Source of the DNA: JABMRP01 sp964444795
Lineage (GTDB): Bacteria > Planctomycetota > Planctomycetia > Pirellulales > Thermoguttaceae
DNA: 51,006 bases
Direction of reading: 5' to 3'
Assembly: GCA_964444795.1 (NCBI GenBank)
Contig: CAYUIQ010000027.1
Coordinates: forward strand, 1 to 51,006
Shown here: positions 8,840 to 18,140 of the stretch, in pieces
Layout: each line of letters begins with the position of its first letter
Numbering within the stretch: position 1 is the first letter of the stretch
Made by a program: the position numbers and the translations under genes
Notes under the pieces: model-generated
The model's input: only the letters and a program-made list of their open reading frames with translations
Databases searched by the model: none
What the model was told of the DNA's origin: nothing

Positions 8840-10483
8840 ATGTTGCGTCTAATCAAGAGTAACGACCAGATGACAGGTAAGAGAACCGGGACAGGCGGGG
8901 AGAATGGGACTGGCTTCGTCCGCGGCGCCCGTCCTCTGCTGCTGGTCGCGTGCGTGGTGGCATGGGCCGTTTCTGTCGCGGCCGGGCCGGTGCATGGCCA
9001 GGACGTGAAGCTCTGGCCCGACGGCGCGCCGGGGGCCAAGGGCACCGACAAAAACGATACGCCCACGCTGAAGATTTTCCCGGCACCGGAGGACGCCAAG
9101 GGTCCGGCTCCGGCCGTGCTGCTGATCCCCGGCGGAGGGTACAAACACATCTCGGGCTACGGGACGTTTTGGGAGTTCTTCCAGACGCGTCCGGTGCGGT
9201 TCTTCTCTATGAAATACCGCCTGCCAATTCACGGCTACCGTCACCCGGCCCCGCTGCAGGATGCCCAGCGGGCCGTCCGAACCATCCGCGCGGGCGCGAA
9301 GGAGTGGAACATCGATCCCGGGCGCGTGCTGGTCGTGGCGTTCTCGTCCGGCGGGCATGTGGCGACGACGCTGGCGACGCACTACGACCTGGGCAAGGCC
9401 GATGCGAAAGACCCCGTCGAACGATTCAGTTGCCGGCCGGACTACATGGCCCTGTTCTGCCCCGTCGTCAGCATGAAGAGCCACCCGCACGGCCCCTCGG
9501 TGGCCCGCCTGCTGGGGCCCAACCCCGACGCGAAGCTCATCGACGAGCTGTCGGGCGAACTACAAGTCACCGCCGAGACGCCGCCGACGTTTCTGGCCCA
9601 CGCGAAGGATGACACGCTGGTCCCGCCGGAGAACAGCATCCAGTATCACGAGGCCCTGAAGAAGGTGGGAGTGGCGACGACGCTGAAGATCTACCGCCAG
9701 GGCGGCCATGGCGTGACGCAGAAGCCCAACCCGTGGAAGGCGCATCTGGGCGACTGGATCAGCGAGAGCGGCATCCTGCCCGAAGGCGTGGCGCGTCCGG
9801 CCCCGGGAGCGCCCAAGATCTACGAGCCGACCAGCAGTTATACCGTCAAGGATCTCGCCGGCTGGAAGGTCTACGTTCACAACGCGCTGCTGCCCGGCGG
9901 GGAGCACGCCGAAACGGGGGCCGAGGCCATGAAGCGCCTGACCGACGGCATGCTCCGCCTCAAGACATGGATTCCCGCGGGCCCGATGGCAAAGCTGCTT
10001 GAGGTCGAGATATGGCTCGAGCTGAACTCGACACGGGGCCCGTGGGGCGGGACGTCGGGCTACCAGTACCACCCGGGTCTCGACTGGCTGCTCGACATGG
10101 ACTTCAATCCCCAGAAGCACAAGTGTGTCGAGTTCGGCAATGCGGCATCGCTGGCCAACAGGTCCCCCGACGCAACGGTCAGTGTCCTGTTGCACGAGTT
10201 GGCCCACGCATATCACGATCAGGTGCTCACCTTCCAAGATCCCGATGTCCTGGCCGCCTACAAGCGGTGCGTCGAGGGCACCGCGTATCCAGAGCGAGAC
10301 TGGGTCAAGGCCGACCACAAGGAGTTCTTCGCCGGCGCGACGACACGCTACTTTGGAAGGAAAGAAGAACGCGAGGCGGTGGGCCGGCGCGATCCGGTCC
10401 TCGAAGAGTTTCTCCAGAAGACCTGGGGCAAGCCCAATGCCACGATGGATACGCCCTGGGAACAACGGTCTGATACCCCCTAG
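8840..10483 (+). CDS. Secreted alpha/beta-hydrolase fused to an HExxH metallopeptidase-like domain
   Basis: A 547-aa protein with two parts. After a signal-anchor-like hydrophobic segment (about residues 34-55) comes an esterase domain, about 57-320: oxyanion region LLIPGGGYKH, nucleophile Ser in VVAFSSGGHVAT, acid in AKDDTLVPPEN and His in GGHGVT, all placed as in acetyl-xylan-esterase or BD-FAE-like hydrolases. The second part, about 335-535, contains LLHELAHAYHDQ (HExxH zinc motif) and a downstream FFAGATTRYFG. The combination suggests a glycan or ester hydrolase with an appended metallopeptidase-like module. The first Gly of the usual G-x-S-x-G is Ala. A GGAGAA site precedes the ATG at 8840; a second ATG at 8870 is possible. 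It is followed after about 190 bases by the propeller gene. Confidence 0.82.
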   Translation: MLRLIKSNDQMTGKRTGTGGENGTGFVRGARPLLLVACVVAWAVSVAAGPVHGQDVKLWPDGAPGAKGTDKNDTPTLKIFPAPEDAKGPAPAVLLIPGGGYKHISGYGTFWEFFQTRPVRFFSMKYRLPIHGYRHPAPLQDAQRAVRTIRAGAKEWNIDPGRVLVVAFSSGGHVATTLATHYDLGKADAKDPVERFSCRPDYMALFCPVVSMKSHPHGPSVARLLGPNPDAKLIDELSGELQVTAETPPTFLAHAKDDTLVPPENSIQYHEALKKVGVATTLKIYRQGGHGVTQKPNPWKAHLGDWISESGILPEGVARPAPGAPKIYEPTSSYTVKDLAGWKVYVHNALLPGGEHAETGAEAMKRLTDGMLRLKTWIPAGPMAKLLEVEIWLELNSTRGPWGGTSGYQYHPGLDWLLDMDFNPQKHKCVEFGNAASLANRSPDATVSVLLHELAHAYHDQVLTFQDPDVLAAYKRCVEGTAYPERDWVKADHKEFFAGATTRYFGRKEEREAVGRRDPVLEEFLQKTWGKPNATMDTPWEQRSDTP

Positions 10484-10543
10484 AAGGTTGACTGGGCACC
10501 CCGGATTATTCCGGGTCGATCTGACCGACTCGCCCTTGGTGTA

Positions 10544-10614
10544 GTAGGGGAGGACAATAGAAAGAAGACCGGAAAGAGAAAAGGAATAGACGGGATTGAG
10601 GAGCCCGCCCCTAC
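10544..10614. repeat. 71-bp element with inverted ends
   Basis: GTAGGGGAGG at 10544-10553 is mirrored by CCGCCCCTAC at 10605-10614 (9 of 10). The interior on the minus strand is pyrimidine-rich and includes TCTCTTTCCG, a string also close to the loop of the palindrome at 50055-50126. It lies between two same-strand genes and looks like a miniature intergenic repeat. Confidence 0.5.
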
Positions 10615-10671
10615 GGCACGAAACGGCCACCGGACGGCAAAGTGAGAAATATCGTACAGGAGGATACCTCG

Positions 10672-13600
10672 ATGAAGAGAATGATTGCGATTCTAGCGAG
10701 TTTATTGGTCATCTGGGGCGCGGCTGCGCGGGCGGCCACCGTGAATGTCGAGGGTGGGATGGTGGTTTGTATCGGCGCGGAGGCGCTCCAGAGCGTCGCG
10801 GATGCTTGGAAGAAGCCCGGCTGCGTCTTCCATTGTCTGGAAACGTCGGACGATGGGGTTTCCGGCATTCGGGCGAAGATCCAAGCGGCCGGTTGCCACG
10901 GCAAGGTTTCCGCGGCGCGATTCGACGGCGAGCGTCTGCCGTATATCGACAACTTGGTGAACCTCCTGATTGTGGGATCCGGTATCGGGGTTTCTGATTC
11001 CGAGGTGCGAAGGGTGCTCGCACCGTACGGCGTCGCAATCGTCAACGGGGAAAAGATCACGAAACCCTATCCCGAGGAAATGGACGAGTGGCCGCAGTAC
11101 CTCCATGGGGCGGACAACAACTGCGTGGCACGGGATACGGTGGTGGGGCCGCCGCGTCATGTCCAGTGGATTTCCGGTCCGGCCTGGACCCGTGCGCACA
11201 TCGGGGCAGCGACCGTCTCCAGCATGGTCTCTTCCGGTGGACGGCTGTTCACAATCGAAGATACCGAAACCGCCGAGAATCCCCTTCTGCCGGCCAAGTG
11301 GAAGCTGGTCGCCCGCAGCGCCTTCAACGGCGTGGTGCTTTGGACACTCGACTACCCGAACTGGGAACAGGTTACCGTCTACATCAAGAACTACCATGCC
11401 CAGATGCAACGGCGACTGGTAGCCATCGACGATACCGTCTACTGCACGCCGGGGCTCACCGCGCCGCTGACGGCTCTCGATGGGGCGACCGGAAAAACCT
11501 TGATGCAATATGAGGGGACGAAGGGAACTCAGGAGTTTGTCTTCCACGAAGGCCGGCTCTACGCCGTCATCGGCGACCGCATGCACTTCGATTTCTATCG
11601 CGGCGCGGGGGCGGCCGATAAGGAAACGAGAAGGGGGAAGGGGAGAGGAAACGTAAGGAAGGAAACGAACGAGGCCGCGGCGAATTCCGGCAATACCTTC
11701 GGCGGAGACGGCTTCCCCCTTTCGCTCTACAACCCTCAGACACGTAACGCCGAGAATCCGACGTGCCTGATCCTGGCGATCGACGCCAAGACCGGCAGGG
11801 AAGTCTGGCGGAGCCGGAAGATCACCTTCTACACGGGCTGCTCGATGGCGATCAAGGGCGACAAACTGGTCTATCAGAGCACGCAAGGGGTGTTCTGTCT
11901 CAACGCACGGACAGGAGAGCAAGACTGGGCGGTCGATAAAGACATCCCCTACGGACGCGGGAACTCGCCCAACTCGCTGGTGCTTTCCGATGACGCGGTT
12001 TACTCCGAGGAAGGCAGTAACGTATATGCCTATGCGCTGGCTGACGGAAACGATTATTGGGGAAAGCCGATCAAGGCGCGCAAGGGGTACCAGGCATCCA
12101 CCGATCTACTGATTGCCGCCGATGCTCTGTGGATGTGCGGCGCCTGCAATAATGCGCAGGGAATCGTTACCCGGAAACCGACGGCCTACGACCTGAAAAC
12201 AGGCGATCAGATCAGGACGATTGACCAGCAACTCTCCAAGCCGATGGGGCACGACCGCTGTTTCCGGAACTTCATCACCGAACGCTTTTTCATCAACAGC
12301 AAGACCGGTGGCCCCGACTGCATGGATTTCAAAACCGACACGGAATATCCCGCACCTTTCACGCGTGCCACTTGCAGCATGGGCCACTTGCCGTGCAACG
12401 GGCTGATCTACTGTGGCCCCTGGGCCTGCCAATGCCACCTCCCGGTCGGCCTGCATAACTTCAACGCCTACTACACCAACGAAGAGTCGCTGCCCACCAA
12501 GGGGCAGGTCGTAAGGATCGACCGGTCGGTCCGTCTTGAAGAGGGCCCGGCTTACGGCCAATGGCGCCCTTCCGCCGACAAACCCTGGCCGACCTTCCGG
12601 CAAGACGCACGCCGCTATGCGGGCACCACGACGAAAGTGCCGGCCAACGGGCTGAAGCCGTTGTGGAAGACCAAATTCAAGACGACAGTCAGCGCGCCGG
12701 TGATTGCCGAAGGCAAGCTGTTCGTCGCCGAAACCGATGCCCATCTGCTGCGCGCCCTGGATGCCGACAGCGGAGAAGTCCTTTGGGAGTACGTGGCCGG
12801 TGGTCGGATCGATTCCCCGCCGACCTACCACAAAGGTCTCCTGCTCTTTGGCAGCCGCGACGGATGCGTGCATTGCCTGCGAGCCGCCGACGGCGCGCTC
12901 TCTTGGCGGTTCCGCGACCTGCCAGACAAGATGATCTGCGCCTTCGACCAACTCGAATCGGCCTGGCCCGTCCACGGCAGCGTGCTGATCAAAAACGACA
13001 CCGCCTACTTCTGCGCCGGGCGTTCTTCCTACCTCGACGGCGGCCTCTTTATCTATGGACTGGATCCCGTCACGGGCAAAATCCGCCACCAACGCCAGTT
13101 CTACGGTCCCTATGCCAACGATGGCTTCCCCGCTTTTGCCGAAGAGGGCAACCGGTCGGAAACGGAAGTAATTCTCGGAACCACCGCCGACGTCATGACC
13201 AGCGAGGGCGACACACTCTACATCCGGCAGGCGGCCTTCCATCTTGACCTGACGGATGCCGTGGCCGGCAAACATCTGCTCGCCTCCGCCGGAATGCTTG
13301 AATCGAAACGTAATCACCGGGAATACAAACTCGTCCAGGAAGATTTCAACCACCGCAAGATGTGGACCACCGAAAAGACGGAATACCCCAACGGCGACAT
13401 CATTGTTTCCGACGGTACCGACTACTACTGCGTGTTCGGAGTTCCCGTCAACCGCGGGGAGAGCTTCAATCCGCGAGGCGGCTATTTGCTAATGGCCAAG
13501 AGCAGGTCGGCGGACGGCTGGTCGAGCAAGTGGAAGACCAACATTCCGCTGACCGGCAAAGCGATGGTCCTGGCCGGTGACGTTGTCTTTGTCGCCGGGG

Positions 13601-13815
13601 CGCCCCTGGTCTTCAACCTCGGCGACCCGGCAGCCACCTACAAAGGCCGCCTGGGCGGAGTTCTACGGGCGGTCTCCGCCGTCGACGGCTCCAAGCTCGC
13701 CGAATACACCCTCAATGTGCTTCCCGCCTGGGACGGCATCGCGGCAGCCTACGGCAGACTGTTCATCGTCAACCAGGACGGCAGCATGGAGTGCTGGGAC
13801 GCGGCGCCGAATTAG
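10672..13815 (+). CDS. Secreted PQQ-type beta-propeller protein
   Basis: A 1047-aa exported protein. The ATG at 10672 is preceded by a perfect AGGAGG eight bases upstream; an earlier in-frame ATG at 10642 lacks one. Signal peptide at about 1-20. Residues about 25-120 resemble a degenerate Rossmann or methyltransferase-like domain without a clear glycine motif. The rest is a PQQ-type propeller with repeats such as ALDGATGKTLMQYEG, AIDAKTGREVWRS, CLNARTGEQDWAV, ALDADSGEVLWEYVAGG and CLRAADGALSWRF. It probably acts in the periplasm; whether it binds a quinone cofactor or is only a structural propeller cannot be told. A Lys/Arg-rich loop near residues 317-345 is encoded by an unusually purine-rich tract. 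No redox partner sits beside it. Confidence 0.88.
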   Translation: MKRMIAILASLLVIWGAAARAATVNVEGGMVVCIGAEALQSVADAWKKPGCVFHCLETSDDGVSGIRAKIQAAGCHGKVSAARFDGERLPYIDNLVNLLIVGSGIGVSDSEVRRVLAPYGVAIVNGEKITKPYPEEMDEWPQYLHGADNNCVARDTVVGPPRHVQWISGPAWTRAHIGAATVSSMVSSGGRLFTIEDTETAENPLLPAKWKLVARSAFNGVVLWTLDYPNWEQVTVYIKNYHAQMQRRLVAIDDTVYCTPGLTAPLTALDGATGKTLMQYEGTKGTQEFVFHEGRLYAVIGDRMHFDFYRGAGAADKETRRGKGRGNVRKETNEAAANSGNTFGGDGFPLSLYNPQTRNAENPTCLILAIDAKTGREVWRSRKITFYTGCSMAIKGDKLVYQSTQGVFCLNARTGEQDWAVDKDIPYGRGNSPNSLVLSDDAVYSEEGSNVYAYALADGNDYWGKPIKARKGYQASTDLLIAADALWMCGACNNAQGIVTRKPTAYDLKTGDQIRTIDQQLSKPMGHDRCFRNFITERFFINSKTGGPDCMDFKTDTEYPAPFTRATCSMGHLPCNGLIYCGPWACQCHLPVGLHNFNAYYTNEESLPTKGQVVRIDRSVRLEEGPAYGQWRPSADKPWPTFRQDARRYAGTTTKVPANGLKPLWKTKFKTTVSAPVIAEGKLFVAETDAHLLRALDADSGEVLWEYVAGGRIDSPPTYHKGLLLFGSRDGCVHCLRAADGALSWRFRDLPDKMICAFDQLESAWPVHGSVLIKNDTAYFCAGRSSYLDGGLFIYGLDPVTGKIRHQRQFYGPYANDGFPAFAEEGNRSETEVILGTTADVMTSEGDTLYIRQAAFHLDLTDAVAGKHLLASAGMLESKRNHREYKLVQEDFNHRKMWTTEKTEYPNGDIIVSDGTDYYCVFGVPVNRGESFNPRGGYLLMAKSRSADGWSSKWKTNIPLTGKAMVLAGDVVFVAGAPLVFNLGDPAATYKGRLGGVLRAVSAVDGSKLAEYTLNVLPAWDGIAAAYGRLFIVNQDGSMECWDAAPN

Positions 13816-13906
13816 GAGTGGTTCCGCACGCATGTTGGCTGCGATCTGCCGTGAGTATGTCTCGGTCGCTCGTACGCCGTCATCGGAACGAAGAGGAACC
13901 GAATAG

Positions 13907-14278
13907 ATGAACCTCGCCAAGATGCGCCGAGCACCACGTACCCCATGGGCCATGCCCGGCCTGATCCTCCTGGCCGTGGCAACTCTCTCCGCGATTGCGG
14001 CAGCCAATCCAGGAGAGGACCCGATGCCGAAGTTGGAACCCAAGCCCTACTGGATCGGCGCCACGGCCTCGCATGGCAGGCCAGGAGGGCGGAGGGGGCC
14101 AAAACGGTTGTCGTTCTGCCCGGCACGTTGTCCGACAAGTCTAACACGCCTTCGGGTAATTCAACCGGCGCAAGAAACGGCAGAATCCGTGCGTACGCGC
14201 CGTGTCGGCGAAAACTCATCAGATGCAGATCCTCGTGATCCAACAGGCTTTGTACCACGGTACTTTGGAACGAACTGA
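13907..14278 (+). pseudogene. Truncated secreted protein start, function unknown
   Basis: The frame opens with a Lys/Arg-rich start, a hydrophobic core (GLILLAVATLSAIAA) and a mature start ending near KPYWIGATASHG. After about residue 57 the composition turns Arg/Ser/Pro-rich and unlike a protein. A GAGGAA site lies upstream. This looks like the 5-prime end of a gene whose body was lost. The replaced part, read on the minus strand, contains HEDLHLMSFRRHGAYARILP, which looks protein-like but which I do not recognise. Confidence 0.4.
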
Positions 14279-14303
14279 CAATGAATGTCGCTCCGGCATA
14301 TGC

Positions 14304-14332
14304 TTGCGGCGTCCATGCCCCTTTGCTACGAT
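14304..14332 (+). promoter_or_regulatory. Promoter candidate for the rhamnogalacturonan lyase gene
   Basis: TTGCGG, 17-base spacer, TACGAT, ending about 100 bases before the ATG at 14434. Confidence 0.5.
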
Positions 14333-14433
14333 TGACACGTTCGGAACGCTGCGGACGCGGGGCCCGTGCCTGCGACGGATAGCCCTTGTCCGATTGGTCC
14401 CCGTTCGCTCACCCTTAGCCCCTTGCCCCTGCC

Positions 14434-16620
14434 ATGAACCGACTTATTCTGCTTTCCGCCGTGTTGCTTTGCTCGAACATCAGCGCTGCCGGAGAGACTC
14501 GGCGGTTCGAGGCTGAAGACGTCACCGAACCGAAGGACGCCTGGCTCGTCGACAAGTATACCGACTCGAAGTGGAACCTTTGGTCGACCGACAAGGACGC
14601 CGACAAGAAGTGGTCGGGCGGTGTCGTGCTGCAATCGCCCCGGGTGATGCGGGATCGGAGTTCACCCGAGGACGGTGCCCCGCCGCTACACGCCCATGTC
14701 AAGGACGTCCCGCCCGGCAAATACTACGTCGAGATCGGCGGCGTCGGCCGGCCGATGGGCATTTCACTCGACGGCAAGACCTGGCGGGAGATTACCAGTT
14801 CAAGCCGGCATCTCGGGTTGATCGAGATCGGCGCCGACGGTTTTGAAATCTGGGTCGACGATCGTTTCGCCTCCGACACGAGCCCCGGTTCGTGCTACTT
14901 CGACTATCTCGAGTTTGCGTCGCTTCCCGATCCGAACCGCAAACCGAAAGTGAACGGCTATGCGACTAAGCGAATAGAAGAGCCGATGGGACGCGGCCTG
15001 GTCGCCTTGCCGAGAGACGGCGGCGAGATCTATATCGGCTGGCGCCTGCTGAAGAGCGATCCGGCCGAAATCGCCTTCGACGTCTATCGCCGCTCGGGAT
15101 CGGGAACGGCCGAGAAGCTCAATAGCCGGCCGCTGGTGCGGACGACCGACTTTGTCGACGAGAATCCGGTGACGGGAGCAGAAAACGAGTATTTCGTCAT
15201 GCCGGCCGCGCGTGGCGAAGCGGGCAGGGCGTCGAAGGCGGCCAAGGCAACTCCGTCGACCGAGGGCCGTGGCTACGTTTCCGTCCCGCTTGACGGCAAC
15301 CACACCTTCCAAAAATGCGGCATCGCCGACCTCAACGGCGACGGTGTCTATGACTATGTACTCAAGCAGCCCAACGCGAACATCGATCCTTACGTCAAGT
15401 ACTGGAAGCCGAGCCCCGAGACCTACAAGATCGAAGCCTACCTGGCCGACGGCACTTTCCTGTGGCGTTACGACCTCGGCTGGGCCATCGAGCGCGGTAT
15501 CTGGTACTCGCCGATGGTCGTCTACGATCTCGACGGCGATGGCCGAGCGGAGGTTTGTCTGAAGGCCGGCGAGGGAGATCCTCGCGACGCGGACGGCCAT
15601 GTCCAATCGGGCCCCGAGTACCTGCTCGTCCTCGACGGCATGACGGGTCGCGAGAAGGCACGCGCCGCCTGGCCCGACCGCGACGCCTTCCCCGGCTACA
15701 ACTACGCCTCGCGGAACCAGATGTGCGTCGCCTATCTCGATGGCAAGACGCCTTCGCTGATCGTGGTGCGCGGCACGTACAACGTCATACAAGCGCGCGC
15801 GTACGAATTGCACGACGGCAAGCTGGGCGTGCACTGGCGATGGAACGAGGCCGAAGAGGGCGGCCGCTATCGAGGACAGGGTGCCCATAGCATGCATGCC
15901 GTCGACGTCGACGAGGATGGCCGCGACGAGATCTTTCTCGGCTCGGCTGTCCTGGATGACAACGGCGTGGGCCTATGGTCGACCGGTATGGGCCATCCCG
16001 ATCATCACTACGTGGGCGACATCGATCCGTCGCGGCCCGGCCTCGAGGTTTACTACGGCATTGAATCTCGACGACGGACCGGTGGATGCTGTCTGGCCGA
16101 TGCACGAACCGGCGAAATCCTCTGGGGCCTTGACGTTGCCACCCGGCATGTCCACTCGTACGGCATGTGTGCCGATATCGACGGGTCCGTGCCCGGCATC
16201 GAGGCCTATTCCTCGGATACGGATAGCCAGAAGAAGTCGAACGTCCGCTGGCTGTTCGACAAGCGAGGCAACGTCCTTCGCGGCGACCTCGACTGGGGGT
16301 TCGGCCCGCGTACGGTTTACTGGGATGCCGATCGGCAGCGCGAGATCATCCGTGGTCGAAGCATCGTAAACTATGGCGACGACCATCCGATCGGGCAGTT
16401 CACCGGGTCGCTTGTGGGGTTTGCCGATATACTGGGCGACTGGCGCGAAGAGCTTGTCGTCAGCGTACCCGGCGAGTTGCGCATCTATTCGACCACGATT
16501 CCGGCCGAAGACCGCCGCGTGTGTCTGATGCAGGACCCCCTGTACCGGCTCGACGTCTGCATTCAGGCCATGGGCTACACCCAATGCCCCATGACCACGA
16601 AATGCCTTGCGGCGGAGTGA
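14434..16620 (+). CDS. Secreted PL11-like rhamnogalacturonan lyase with N-terminal carbohydrate-binding-like domain
   Basis: A 728-aa exported enzyme predicted to cleave the rhamnogalacturonan I backbone by beta-elimination. Signal peptide at 1-19. Residues about 20-165 form a beta-rich module starting RRFEAEDVTEPKDAW, possibly carbohydrate-binding. The lyase part, about 170-728, opens with GRGLVALPRDGGEIYIGWRL and has the eight-bladed-propeller Asp-rich calcium loops of PL11: ADLNGDGVYDYVLKQ, YDLDGDGRAEVCLK and VDVDEDGRDEIFLGS, followed by PDHHYVGDIDP. It ends MGYTQCPMTTKCLAAE, close to the usual PL11 end. There is no clear ribosome site before the ATG, common in this phylum. It converges with an SGNH esterase that could remove acetyl groups from the same polymer. 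Confidence 0.88.
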   Translation: MNRLILLSAVLLCSNISAAGETRRFEAEDVTEPKDAWLVDKYTDSKWNLWSTDKDADKKWSGGVVLQSPRVMRDRSSPEDGAPPLHAHVKDVPPGKYYVEIGGVGRPMGISLDGKTWREITSSSRHLGLIEIGADGFEIWVDDRFASDTSPGSCYFDYLEFASLPDPNRKPKVNGYATKRIEEPMGRGLVALPRDGGEIYIGWRLLKSDPAEIAFDVYRRSGSGTAEKLNSRPLVRTTDFVDENPVTGAENEYFVMPAARGEAGRASKAAKATPSTEGRGYVSVPLDGNHTFQKCGIADLNGDGVYDYVLKQPNANIDPYVKYWKPSPETYKIEAYLADGTFLWRYDLGWAIERGIWYSPMVVYDLDGDGRAEVCLKAGEGDPRDADGHVQSGPEYLLVLDGMTGREKARAAWPDRDAFPGYNYASRNQMCVAYLDGKTPSLIVVRGTYNVIQARAYELHDGKLGVHWRWNEAEEGGRYRGQGAHSMHAVDVDEDGRDEIFLGSAVLDDNGVGLWSTGMGHPDHHYVGDIDPSRPGLEVYYGIESRRRTGGCCLADARTGEILWGLDVATRHVHSYGMCADIDGSVPGIEAYSSDTDSQKKSNVRWLFDKRGNVLRGDLDWGFGPRTVYWDADRQREIIRGRSIVNYGDDHPIGQFTGSLVGFADILGDWREELVVSVPGELRIYSTTIPAEDRRVCLMQDPLYRLDVCIQAMGYTQCPMTTKCLAAE

Positions 16621-16674
16621 GTCGCCGGGAATGTGTCATCTGCGATACCGTGGCGAGGTCCTTACCGAAGATGG

Positions 16675-17994
16675 TCAATTCACGATATCGCCCAACACCA
16701 GGATTTTGCCCACGCGGATGTTCGTCCCCTGGTACTTGGGCGCCTGCAACTCGGTGTCGGGATCCTTCAAACGAAAGGCGACCGCTGAGCGGTCCGGTTG
16801 CTCGGGATGGATCTCGATGGTCGCCGTGTGAACCTGCTTCGGATCCAACCCTTGGGCGAGCGACAAGGTCGCGATGCGGTGGTATGTGCAGTAGCTATCA
16901 AATCGCGGCAAGGGTTCTTCACGAGTCTTGCCGTCGACCGTGATGATCACCTGCCCGCCGTCGGGGCCGAGCAGGTCGTAGAGCCTCGCCGCGGATCCCC
17001 GGAACTTGAAGGTCAATCGGCTTCCCGGCTGCGTTGACTCCCACAACACCCCCATTCGATTACCGAATCGCTTGGCTAGTGTCGCCTCGGGGGCGAGTTG
17101 CTTCCACTCGCCCGAAAGCATGGACGAGGTAACGGGGACCATTTTCGCCGCCTGCCAGTGGTCCTCGACAAAGGTCGTGTCCAGTTTTGGCCCGTGGTCG
17201 ATCCGCCGAGAGTCCTTCGCTATTTGCCGCACGGCCTGAGCGACGATGTTCGTGTAGATTCGGTGACCCTCGGTCAACGGATGGACGCCGTCGGTGGAGA
17301 ATCGAATCACCCCGTCCGTGGCAGGTTCGTCCGACTTGAACACCAACTTGCCCGCTTGCTGCAACTCGACAACTTTCAACGCGAAATTTATCGACGGGAT
17401 GCCGTAGTGTTCGGCAAGCATCTCCATCGCCGACGCGGCGCGCGGGCAGAGGCCCCGCTGAAGGTCTGTCTCGTAGCCCACGCGGTAGGTGTAGACAAAG
17501 CAGATGTCCGTCCGTGGATTGGCGGCCCAGGTTTGCCGGACGATGCCTTCCATCGCTTTCCAGATTCGGTCCGGCGGCGCGCCCCCGTCGTTTACGGCAA
17601 ACTCGACGAACAACAAATCAGGGGAGTGACGCAGGGCGTCCCACTGCAAGCGGAAGACGCCCAGATCGCTGCCTGTTCCGCCGATGGCCGCATGGATTTC
17701 TTCGACTTGGGATTTGGGAAACTCGTCGCTGAACCACTGACGAGTCCGCACCCGCCATCCGGCCGCGGCCGTGATCGATCCGCCCAGGTAGGCGATCTTG
17801 ACCGGCTTCCCTGCTTCTAGTTTCGCGATGACGTTGCCCAGCCCGTCGCGCGGGCGAAGCAACTCGGCTTTCACCGGAGAGAACTCAGGAGCCGATTCCG
17901 AACCGAGCAGGCATGTCGAGTGCGTAACGGCCAGCAGTAAAGCCAGGCAGAGAACGAGAACCGCATTTCGCACCGAAGTATTCGAGTCCAACAC
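16675..17994 (-). CDS. Secreted SGNH/GDSL hydrolase
   Basis: A 439-aa exported esterase. The GTG at 17994 is the start: a strong AGGAGG lies seven bases upstream and a signal peptide follows. The SGNH blocks are visible: IAYLGGSITAAAGW (catalytic Ser), AIGGTGSDLG (Gly), VEFAVND (Asn) and STDGVHPLTEGH (Asp/His dyad). The last 140 residues form a beta-rich domain (LTFKFRGSAARLYDLLG). The reaction is probably deacetylation of a polysaccharide. It is convergent with the PL11-like lyase, with 54 bases between stops, which fits joint action on acetylated rhamnogalacturonan. No terminator hairpin is obvious between them. Confidence 0.9.
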   Translation of the reverse strand: MLDSNTSVRNAVLVLCLALLLAVTHSTCLLGSESAPEFSPVKAELLRPRDGLGNVIAKLEAGKPVKIAYLGGSITAAAGWRVRTRQWFSDEFPKSQVEEIHAAIGGTGSDLGVFRLQWDALRHSPDLLFVEFAVNDGGAPPDRIWKAMEGIVRQTWAANPRTDICFVYTYRVGYETDLQRGLCPRAASAMEMLAEHYGIPSINFALKVVELQQAGKLVFKSDEPATDGVIRFSTDGVHPLTEGHRIYTNIVAQAVRQIAKDSRRIDHGPKLDTTFVEDHWQAAKMVPVTSSMLSGEWKQLAPEATLAKRFGNRMGVLWESTQPGSRLTFKFRGSAARLYDLLGPDGGQVIITVDGKTREEPLPRFDSYCTYHRIATLSLAQGLDPKQVHTATIEIHPEQPDRSAVAFRLKDPDTELQAPKYQGTNIRVGKILVLGDIVN

Positions 17995-18140
17995 GAACGG
18001 ACCTCCTCATCGTCTATCGTATGTGACACCATCCACCGCTTCCACGGCGTCTGGCTTGAGTCCTTCATCCTCTTCTGGCGAGAAGTTTCGATTTTCCGAG
18101 CGTACCCTATTTTGGCTCCGTTGGCCAGACCTTAAGACGG

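Larger units (their letters stand above)
13816..14433. other. Intergenic stretch with a truncated reading frame and a promoter
   Basis: The 618 bases contain a short secreted-protein start at 13907 (listed separately), an unrecognised block at about 14075-14250, and a promoter candidate at 14304-14332 for the lyase gene. No intact gene is convincing. Confidence 0.5.

Noticed and set aside
13812..14258. Minus-strand open frame as a transposase fragment
   Set aside because: Part of it looks protein-like, but I see no DDE or other transposase motif and no inverted ends.
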